This document shows, piece by piece, positions 1-5,494 of a DNA stretch of 8,162 nt. The stretch comes from an uncultured Alistipes sp. Lineage in GTDB: Bacteria; Bacteroidota; Bacteroidia; Bacteroidales; Rikenellaceae. The stretch is taken from positions 1-8,162 of the forward strand of contig UROX01000116.1 of NCBI GenBank assembly GCA_900549685.1. The letters are read 5' to 3'. The notes under the pieces were generated by a model. That model was given only the letters and a program-made list of their open reading frames with translations, made no database searches and was not told the DNA's origin. The position numbers and the translations under genes are program-made. Position 1 is the stretch's first letter; each line of letters opens with the position of its first letter.

Positions 1-125
1 AAGGACAGTACTTCTTCTACCTGAAACGGATCGACAGTCCCACGCTCGTCAGCACCACGCAGACGATCCAGATGGCGGACAAATACGTATTCCCCATTCC
101 CGACAGTGAAACGACCTTAAAATAA
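1..125 (+). CDS. C-terminal end of a probable RagB/SusD-family outer-membrane lipoprotein (partial, 5' end outside window)
   Basis: The third forward frame is open from the window edge to a TAA at 123-125 and encodes 40 residues beginning GQYFFYLKRIDSP and ending DKYVFPIPDSETTLK. Seen: an aromatic FFYLKR segment followed by a KYVFPIP-D-SE ending. Known: RagB/SusD proteins often close with a short stretch of the form (K/H)xxxPIPxSE shortly before the C-terminus. SusD proteins are surface lipoproteins that cap a TonB-dependent SusC transporter and bind glycan or peptide ligands. Context agrees, because the next gene begins 8 bases after this stop and is a surface lipoprotein of the kind encoded after susD. 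The fragment is too short to exclude another lipoprotein family, and the ligand cannot be inferred. Confidence 0.62.
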   Translation, partial: GQYFFYLKRIDSPTLVSTTQTIQMADKYVFPIPDSETTLK

Positions 126-133
126 TTGCGATC

Positions 134-1618
134 ATGAAAAAACTGATATATCTGGCAGCTATCGCCTCGGCCCTTCTGACGGGCGGTTGTTCCGACGACG
201 ATTCCGAGGCCGTCATTATCGTCGATCCGGAAGTCGAAACCAGTTCGTCCAAAGTGCTGTTCGACGAAAAGGGCGGCACGAAGACCGTGTACGTGGGCAC
301 CAACTGCGACGAATGGAACTTCATCTGCGATGACGAATGGCTCACCGTGGCACGCAACGGGAACGAACTGACGCTCTCGGCCAAACCGAACACGAAAGCC
401 GACAAACAGGACGCCGTGATTTACATCACGGCCTACCTGAACGACGTGACGGACCCGACCTACCCCAACAGAGCCGATACGCGGATCGACGTGCGGCAGC
501 TCGGTACGACCGCAGTAGCCGACCTTTCGGCCGAAGGAACGTCCAACTGTTACATGGCCCACACGGGAACGGACTATAAGTTCGCCGCTACCGTAAAAGG
601 GAACGGAAAAAGCGACGGCAACAGCCGCTACATCGAAACGTACGGCGCGGAGATCGAAGGCGTCGGTTATGCCGACCTGATCTGGGAGGCGACTTTCGAC
701 GGCGACAAGACGCGTAGCTGCCGGATCATCGACGGAGCACCGTTCTACAACGACGGTTATATCTATTTCTCGACCGGCAATATCGAAGGCAACGCCCTGA
801 TCGCCGTCCGCACCAACTCCGGCGAGATCTTGTGGAGCTGGCACATCTGGGTAAGCGACGAAGTAGTGACTCTGAGCGAGTTCAACGGTGTTCAGTGGAT
901 GGATCGCAACCTCGGTGCACTGAACAACACGCCCGGCGACATGAACAACCGGGGTATGTTCTACCAATGGGGACGCAAAGACCCGTTCCTTCCCTCGGCC
1001 GCAGCCTACATGGAAGTGGGAGCCAGCAACATCGCAGCCGCCAACATCGCCAACAATCAGGTCGGAGACGGTTCCGGACGATGGATCTATGCCGACGTAA
1101 AAGCGAAGGTAGCGACCCAGGCTCCGGGCAACATTTCCAGTTCCGTGCTCCAACCGATGACCTACCTGCGTCCGTATTCCACTTTCGGAGACTGGTACAT
1201 TACCTTGTCGGGAACCGAAGACCAGCCTGCATCCTACTTGTGGGGAGGCGATTCGATCGGTATGAAAACGATCTTCGACCCTTGTCCGGTAGGTTATATG
1301 GTCCCGTCCAACGGAGCTTTCAGTTCGACTCTGACCAATTCGAGCAAATCCATAACGCTCACGGACCAATGGAGCGCAGGCGAAAACAACGGTCGCTATT
1401 GGACCGAAGGCAACGGCCAGTTCTTCCCGTACGCAGGTCTATTGACTACGTCCGATACGCCGCACACCTACTGCGGTGCAATGGCAACCTATTGGACTGC
1501 GGCCTGCGTCGAATTGGCAGCCGGATCTTCCCGTCGGTTGTACATGAATAACAACTACGCCAATTACAATACGGGATCACGCGTCTACGGCGCGAGCGTC
1601 CGCTGCGTGAAAGAATAA
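134..1618 (+). CDS. Surface lipoprotein with BACON-like N-terminal domain and FISUMP-type (Fib_succ_major) C-terminal domain
   Basis: The product has 494 residues. Residues 1-18 are a lipoprotein signal peptide (KK, hydrophobic core, LLTGG) and Cys19 is the probable lipidated residue. The following SDDDSE fits the acidic Bacteroidetes surface-export signal. Residues about 38-123 resemble a BACON domain: a GG-T-TV start, a W-W pair (Trp61, Trp69), and an ending in IDVRQ. The central part has SNCYM (137-141), KGNG (155-158) and GEILWSWHIWV (230-240), a set common in Bacteroidetes adhesin-like proteins. The C-terminal part carries VQWMDRNLGA (253-262), MFYQWGRKDPF (275-285), DPCPVGYMVPS (382-392) and ASVRCVK (487-493), the landmarks of the Fibrobacter succinogenes major paralogous domain. 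It lies 8 bases after a probable susD, so the two are likely co-transcribed. Inferred role: a cell-surface ligand-binding protein in the SusE/F position. No catalytic residues are recognisable and the ligand is unknown. Confidence 0.9.
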   Translation: MKKLIYLAAIASALLTGGCSDDDSEAVIIVDPEVETSSSKVLFDEKGGTKTVYVGTNCDEWNFICDDEWLTVARNGNELTLSAKPNTKADKQDAVIYITAYLNDVTDPTYPNRADTRIDVRQLGTTAVADLSAEGTSNCYMAHTGTDYKFAATVKGNGKSDGNSRYIETYGAEIEGVGYADLIWEATFDGDKTRSCRIIDGAPFYNDGYIYFSTGNIEGNALIAVRTNSGEILWSWHIWVSDEVVTLSEFNGVQWMDRNLGALNNTPGDMNNRGMFYQWGRKDPFLPSAAAYMEVGASNIAAANIANNQVGDGSGRWIYADVKAKVATQAPGNISSSVLQPMTYLRPYSTFGDWYITLSGTEDQPASYLWGGDSIGMKTIFDPCPVGYMVPSNGAFSSTLTNSSKSITLTDQWSAGENNGRYWTEGNGQFFPYAGLLTTSDTPHTYCGAMATYWTAACVELAAGSSRRLYMNNNYANYNTGSRVYGASVRCVKE

Positions 1619-1629
1619 CCGGACTCGGC

Positions 1630-1656
1630 TTCCGGAAGATCGGAGGTCTTCCGGAA
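1630..1656 (+). other. Stem-loop in the 3' untranslated region of the lipoprotein gene
   Basis: TTCCGGAAGA at 1630-1639 is exactly complementary to TCTTCCGGAA at 1647-1656. A T-G and a C-G pair extend the stem inward to leave a 3-base loop. No T-run follows, so on its own it is not an intrinsic terminator. It sits 11 bases after the stop codon and 17 bases before the strong terminator hairpin. A role in protecting the mRNA 3' end is possible but inferred. Confidence 0.6.
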
Positions 1657-1673
1657 CCGATTCGATTATCGTG

Positions 1674-1724
1674 AAAAGAATGCCGGTACGTTTTCGGAAA
1701 ACGTACCGGCATTCTTTTATTTTT
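1674..1724 (+). terminator. Strong intrinsic terminator, probably bidirectional
   Basis: A perfect 21-bp inverted repeat pairs 1674-1694 with 1698-1718 around a 3-base CGG loop. The stem runs from an A4 tract through a GC-rich middle to a T4 tract, continued by ATTTTTC on the plus strand. Read from the other strand the stem also ends in T4, so it may stop transcripts from both sides. It closes the susD-like/lipoprotein transcription unit 55 bases after the stop codon. Confidence 0.9.
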
Positions 1725-2200
1725 CTGTCTGCACACGCACAGCCTTGCAGTCACCCGCTCCCTGACGGCATCCGACCGCACGATTCGGAAACTCCGCCGA
1801 TCTCCGAACGGTTTTCGCTTTGCGACCGTCGCCGACCGGTCCGCCGGATCCGTTTTCAGGCCCGACAAGAACCATCCATACCCGACAACGCCCTATCGGT
1901 AAAAGAGCGATCCTTCTCCTCTGATGCACGTCATTTCCACCGGCTTCCCGACCGGTCCCTCCTCTTCGGCTCGTCCTCTCCGACTCGCCGTCCCGTGACG
2001 CCCGGATACGGTCCTTCTACCGGGACATGAGAAAGGAGCTTCGGCCGGGCATATTCCATATTCATCTAACACACAGAACATTGATTCGGGCAAAAGTATG
2101 CCGTTCATCGAAACGCGCACCTATCTTTCTGTCGCTCAGGACACCCGCCGTTTATGTAAACATTTAATCAACAACTTCTCGGAATGGAGAAAATAGCTGC
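1725..2200. other. Intergenic region without a convincing gene
   Basis: About 480 bases separate the terminator from the nrdD promoter. Open frames here (for example 1671-2030 plus, 1893-2120 minus and 1717-1929 minus) are rich in Arg, Pro and Ser, show no recognisable motif, and two of them run into the terminator hairpin. The plus strand is pyrimidine-rich around 1910-1990. A TACTTTTG box on the minus strand (2098-2091) matches the Bacteroidetes -7 consensus and could drive a minus-strand RNA ending at the 1674-1718 hairpin. No -33 element fits it. I see no tRNA, RNase P RNA or tmRNA signature. Confidence 0.55.
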
Positions 2201-2208
2201 TATATTTG
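2201..2208 (+). promoter_or_regulatory. Bacteroidetes-type -7 promoter box for the riboswitch-nrdDG unit
   Basis: TATATTTG matches the Bacteroidetes primary-sigma -7 consensus TAnnTTTG in all fixed positions. Transcription would then begin around 2212-2216, which coincides with the first strand of the riboswitch P1 helix at 2212. That agreement is the main support. A -33 TTTG is not evident at 19-21 bases upstream, where the sequence is TTCTCG. Confidence 0.7.
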
Positions 2209-2211
2209 TCC

Positions 2212-2392
2212 TGCGACGGTTCCCGCCGATCCGACCGGACGACGGGATAAAAAGGGAACCGGGTGAGAGTCCCGGACAGTCCCCGCTGCTGTGAGTTTCG
2301 TTGTCGAATGCCGCGTGCCGACGGCCACTGTCCCCCCCTGCGGGACGGGAAGGCGCACCCGGCGGAAACGAGTCAGAAGACCTGCCGCCGCA
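2212..2392 (+). promoter_or_regulatory. Cobalamin (vitamin B12) riboswitch aptamer
   Basis: The conserved core of the cobalamin aptamer is visible in order. GGTTCCC (2218-2224) faces ATAAAAAGGGAAC, giving the P3 pairing of 2221-2224 with 2254-2257. P4 pairs CCGGG (2259-2263) with CCCGG (2271-2275) around TGAGAGT. P5 is ACAG (2276-2279) with CTGT (2289-2292), and its loop is TCCCCGC. Then come GCCACTG (2324-2330), GGGAAGG (2347-2353) and the signature GAGTCAGAAGACCTGCC (2370-2386). P1 can close 2212-2219 with 2385-2392, one A-C mismatch. Known: the aptamer binds adenosylcobalamin or related cobalamins and usually lowers expression of the downstream gene. Here it leads directly into nrdD, so cobalamin is inferred to repress the anaerobic reductase. 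An alternative reading of this stretch as coding (an open frame from a GTG at 2263) is rejected. Confidence 0.95.
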
Positions 2393-2402
2393 CGACCGAT
2401 AC

Positions 2403-2426
2403 GGGACCTTCGGGGGATAAGGACCC
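2403..2426 (+). promoter_or_regulatory. Regulatory hairpin (P13-like) of the cobalamin riboswitch
   Basis: GGGACCTT (2403-2410) pairs with AAGGACCC (2419-2426), seven pairs with one A-A mismatch, presenting the loop CGGGGGAT (2411-2418). That loop is complementary over 5 bases to the aptamer loop L5 (TCCCCGC, 2280-2286). Known: cobalamin riboswitches switch through an L5-L13 kissing loop. No T-run follows the hairpin and nrdD starts 28 bases downstream, so attenuation by an intrinsic terminator is unlikely and translational control is inferred. Confidence 0.7.
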
Positions 2427-2454
2427 ATGTGTTACTTTAATAAATGATTCGATT

Positions 2455-4851
2455 ATGGATTTTTCGAACATTTCCATCCTCAAACGGGATGGAAAACGCG
2501 AGGTTTTCTCGCTGGACAAGATCATCCGTGCCGTAACCAAAGCCTACCGCGCCGGAGGGATCGACGATCAGGAAGATACGATCCGGCAGATCGCATCCGA
2601 CGTAGCCGCCGCAATCGATGCCGAGGTGATTTCCGTCGAAGAGATTCAGGACCTCGTGGAGAAGAAACTGATGGCCTGCAACCCTTATATCGCCAAGAAA
2701 TACATCATCTACCGTGAGTGGCGCAACGTACAGCGCGACAAACGCACGTCGATCAAACAGGTCATGGACGGCATCGTGGCCGTCGAGAAAAACGACGTGA
2801 ACCTGAGCAACGCCAACATGTCGTCGCACACGCCGGCCGGACAGATGATGACTTTCGCCTCGGAAGTGACCAAAGACTACGCCTACAAATACCTGCTCGG
2901 CGTCCGCTATGCCCGGGCGCACCGCGACGGCGACATCCACATCCACGATCTGGACTACTACCCGACTAAAACGACGACCTGCATCCAGTACGATCTGGAC
3001 GACCTGTTCCGCCGCGGCTTCCATACCAAGAACGGAACGGTCCGGACACCTCAGTCGATCCAGAGCTATGCCACGCTGGCCACGATCATCTTCCAGACGA
3101 ACCAGAACGAACAGCACGGCGGACAGTCGATCCCGGCGTTCGACTTCTTCATGGCCTCGGGCGTTCTCAAATCGTTCGTCAAACATCTGACCAACGACCT
3201 TCGTTTCCTGCTCCGTCTCAAAAACGCGGAAGCCGCCGACAACGAAGACGACAGCAAGCTCAAAGCCCTGTTGCAGGAACATGTGCACTCGATCGAAAGC
3301 GACGCCGACGGGAAACGCCGGCTGGCCGAACGGCTCGTCGAAAACGGTACGGACGTCACGGCCGAAGAACTGGAGGCCGTATGGCGACAGGCCTACGAAA
3401 TGACCCGGCGGGACACCCATCAGGCGATGGAAGGTTTCATCCACAACCTCAACACGATGCACTCGCGGGGCGGCAATCAGGTGGTCTTCAGTTCGGTGAA
3501 CTACGGAACGGACACTTCGCCCGAAGGCCGTATGGTCATCCGCGAACTGCTCTCCTCGACCGTCGAGGGACTGGGCAACGGCGAAGTGCCGGTTTTCCCG
3601 ATCCAAATTTTCAAAGTCAAGGACGGCGTTTCGTACAGCGACGAGGACTATGCCGCCGCGATGGCCGATTTCGAAGGCGCGATGAACGGAAAGATCAGGT
3701 TCTCGGCTCCCAACTTCGATCTGCTGCTCGAAGCCTGCCGTACAACGGCCACGTCGCTTTTCCCGAACTTCATCTTCCTCGACACGGAGTTCAACAAAAA
3801 CGAAGATTGGAAAGCCGACGATCCCGACCGCTTCCGCTACGAAGTGGCGTCGATGGGATGCCGCACCCGCGTATTCGAAAATCTGCACGGCAAGAAAAGT
3901 TCGTGGGGACGGGGCAACCTGTCGTTCACGTCGATGAACATGCCCCGACTGGCCATCGAAGCCCGGCGCGAAGCCGAAGACATGTACCCCGATGGCGACA
4001 AACACGCTATCCGGCGCGAGGCACGCAATATTTTCCTCGAGAAAGTACGTTCGATGACGGCCATGATCGCCGAACAGCTCTACGAACGCTACCAGTACCA
4101 GCGCACCGCTCTGGCCCGGCAGTTCCCGTTTATGATGGGCAACGACGTATGGAAAGGCGGCGGAGCGCTCGGCCCGAACGACGAAGTGGGCGATGTGCTA
4201 CTCAGCGGTACGCTGGGCATCGGCTTCATCGGCGGCCATAACGCGATGGTAGCCATCTACGACGAGGGACATGCCCGTAGCGAGGAGGCATGGAACACGC
4301 TCTACGACGCGGTCGGCGTAATGAACACCGTCGTAGAGGAGTACAAGACCCGTTACAAACTGAACTACTCGGTACTGGCCACGCCCGCCGAGGGACTTTC
4401 GGGCCGCTTCACGAAAATGGACCGCAAACGTTACGGCCTGATCGAAGGCGTCACCGATCGCGACTACTACGTCAATTCGTTCCACATCGACGTGCGGGAA
4501 CCGGTGAGCATCGTCGAAAAGATCCGCAAAGAGGCTCCGTTCCACAAAATCACGCGCGGCGGCCACATCACCTACGTCGAACTCGACGGCGAGGCCAAGA
4601 AGAACATCGTGTCGATCCTCAAGATCGTCAAGGTGATGCACGACGAGGGAATCGGCTACGGATCGATCAACCATCCGGTCGATACCTGCCGGAAGTGCGG
4701 CTACAAAGGCGTGATCTACACCCAGTGTCCGGTGTGCAAAAGCGAGGACATCATCCGCATGCGCCGCATCACGGGCTACCTCACCGGCAGCCTCGACACA
4801 TGGAACTCGGCCAAACGGGCCGAAGAACGCGACCGGGTCAAACACAGATAA
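2455..4851 (+). CDS. nrdD: Anaerobic (class III) ribonucleoside-triphosphate reductase, large subunit
   Basis: The glycyl-radical enzyme that reduces ribonucleoside triphosphates to deoxyribonucleotides without oxygen, in the cytoplasm. From the ATG at 2455 the product has 798 residues. This start was chosen because the conserved sequence begins at once (MDFSNISILKRDGKRE) and the upstream in-frame extension to 2263 is the riboswitch. Residues about 6-95 form an ATP-cone allosteric domain (KRDGK at 10-14). HIHDLDYY (162-169) opens the catalytic barrel. Cys176 (TTTCIQYD) and Cys469 (MGCRTRV) are the likely second and thiyl-radical cysteines. A zinc site follows: CRKC at 745-748 and CPVC at 758-761. 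Gly774 in RRITGYL is the predicted glycyl radical, followed by the usual WNSAKRAEE tail. The stop codon abuts the nrdG start (TAAATG), implying translational coupling. No frameshift or missing key residue is seen. Formate versus thiol reductant use cannot be decided from this reading. Confidence 0.97.
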   Translation: MDFSNISILKRDGKREVFSLDKIIRAVTKAYRAGGIDDQEDTIRQIASDVAAAIDAEVISVEEIQDLVEKKLMACNPYIAKKYIIYREWRNVQRDKRTSIKQVMDGIVAVEKNDVNLSNANMSSHTPAGQMMTFASEVTKDYAYKYLLGVRYARAHRDGDIHIHDLDYYPTKTTTCIQYDLDDLFRRGFHTKNGTVRTPQSIQSYATLATIIFQTNQNEQHGGQSIPAFDFFMASGVLKSFVKHLTNDLRFLLRLKNAEAADNEDDSKLKALLQEHVHSIESDADGKRRLAERLVENGTDVTAEELEAVWRQAYEMTRRDTHQAMEGFIHNLNTMHSRGGNQVVFSSVNYGTDTSPEGRMVIRELLSSTVEGLGNGEVPVFPIQIFKVKDGVSYSDEDYAAAMADFEGAMNGKIRFSAPNFDLLLEACRTTATSLFPNFIFLDTEFNKNEDWKADDPDRFRYEVASMGCRTRVFENLHGKKSSWGRGNLSFTSMNMPRLAIEARREAEDMYPDGDKHAIRREARNIFLEKVRSMTAMIAEQLYERYQYQRTALARQFPFMMGNDVWKGGGALGPNDEVGDVLLSGTLGIGFIGGHNAMVAIYDEGHARSEEAWNTLYDAVGVMNTVVEEYKTRYKLNYSVLATPAEGLSGRFTKMDRKRYGLIEGVTDRDYYVNSFHIDVREPVSIVEKIRKEAPFHKITRGGHITYVELDGEAKKNIVSILKIVKVMHDEGIGYGSINHPVDTCRKCGYKGVIYTQCPVCKSEDIIRMRRITGYLTGSLDTWNSAKRAEERDRVKHR

Positions 4852-5337
4852 ATGGAACGGCTGCATATCCTGAACACCTATCCCGAAACCATCAGCGACG
4901 GTTTCGGGATTCGTTATTCGATCTATCTGGCCGGATGCCGCCACCGCTGCCGGGGATGCCACAATCCCGAGAGCTGGGACCCGGAGGCAGGCATGCCGTT
5001 GAGCGAAAAGATTCTCTCGCAGATCATCGCCGAAATCGCCGCCGATCCGCTGCTGGACGGCATCACCCTTTCGGGCGGCGATCCGTTTTTCGACCCGGCC
5101 GGTCTGCTGGAACTGCTCCGGCGACTCAAAAGCGAGACCGGGCTGAACATATGGTGCTACACGGGCTATACGCTCGAACAGATCGAGGCCGACGAGACGA
5201 TGGCGGCCTGCCTGCGCTACATCGACACGCTGGTGGACGGGCCCTTCGTCGAGGCACAGTACGATCCGTCGCTGACGTTCCGCGGCAGCGCCAACCAACG
5301 CATCCTGCATCTGCACGACGGCAAGGCGAAGAAATGA
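4852..5337 (+). CDS. nrdG: Anaerobic ribonucleotide reductase-activating protein (radical SAM)
   Basis: The activase that uses S-adenosylmethionine and a [4Fe-4S] cluster to install the glycyl radical on NrdD. The product has 161 residues, a normal length for NrdG. The radical-SAM CxxxCxxC motif is Cys29, Cys33 and Cys36 (CRHRCRGCHN), directly after the YSIYLAGC segment. The SAM-binding glycine motif is LSGGDPFF at 73-80. IWCYTGY and VDGPFVEAQ further on are typical of the family. The ATG follows the nrdD stop with no gap, so the two form one translational unit under the riboswitch promoter. No anomalies are seen. Confidence 0.97.
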   Translation: MERLHILNTYPETISDGFGIRYSIYLAGCRHRCRGCHNPESWDPEAGMPLSEKILSQIIAEIAADPLLDGITLSGGDPFFDPAGLLELLRRLKSETGLNIWCYTGYTLEQIEADETMAACLRYIDTLVDGPFVEAQYDPSLTFRGSANQRILHLHDGKAKK

Positions 5338-5341
5338 CCCG

Positions 5342-5369
5342 AAAGCGACGGAACGGCCGTTTGTCGTTT
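5342..5369 (+). terminator. Possible weak terminator after nrdG
   Basis: CGACGGA (5346-5352) can pair with TTTGTCG (5360-5366) using two G-T wobbles. Flanking AAA (5342-5344) and TTT (5367-5369) can pair across a bulged G. An interrupted T-rich stretch (TTTATTATTTG) follows. The hairpin lies between the nrdG stop and the ffh promoter, where a terminator would be expected, but it is weak and overlaps the putative upstream promoter element. Confidence 0.35.
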
Positions 5370-5397
5370 ATTATTTGAAAATTAGTTCGTATTTTTG
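5367..5397 (+). promoter_or_regulatory. Bacteroidetes-type promoter of the ffh-folD unit
   Basis: TATTTTTG at 5390-5397 matches the -7 consensus TAnnTTTG. TTTA at 5367-5370, three of four bases of the -33 TTTG, ends 19 bases upstream, within the accepted spacing. Transcription would start near 5401-5405, leaving a leader of about 90 bases before the ffh ATG. Confidence 0.65.
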
Positions 5398-5425
5398 TCT
5401 TCCGTAAACCGGTCCGTCCGGATTT

Positions 5426-5466
5426 CCGCGCCCCTGCGCAACCGGAGCGCGGCTGCGGCGGCAGGG
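5426..5466 (+). other. GC-rich structured segment in the ffh leader
   Basis: CCGCGC (5426-5431) is perfectly complementary to GCGCGG (5447-5452), and CCCTGC (5432-5437) to GCAGGG (5461-5466). The two stems are interleaved, so they could form an H-type pseudoknot or act as alternatives. The segment ends 28 bases before the ffh start. No known leader family is recognised, and the GC-rich base composition makes chance pairing plausible. Confidence 0.35.
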
Positions 5467-5494
5467 AAGTCAGTCATTATAACTCGCACAGAAG

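Noticed and set aside
17..1369. 450-codon open frame on the minus strand across the lipoprotein gene
   Set aside because: It is antisense to a gene with a signal peptide and clear domain motifs, has no recognisable motif, and its Arg/Val/Gly/His-rich composition is typical of the complement of GC-rich coding DNA.
1725..2200. RNase P RNA, tmRNA or tRNA in the gene-free stretch
   Set aside because: Neither strand shows the conserved core blocks of RNase P RNA or tmRNA, or a T-loop plus acceptor stem of a tRNA.
2437..4005. 522-codon open frame on the minus strand across nrdD
   Set aside because: It is antisense to a fully conserved NrdD and has the same Val/Phe/Asp/His bias expected of a shadow frame.
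5398..5494. SRP (4.5S) RNA gene upstream of ffh
   Set aside because: The GC-rich segment lacks the conserved GGAA-tetraloop/AAGCAG-type internal-loop signature of bacterial SRP RNA and is better read as the ffh leader.
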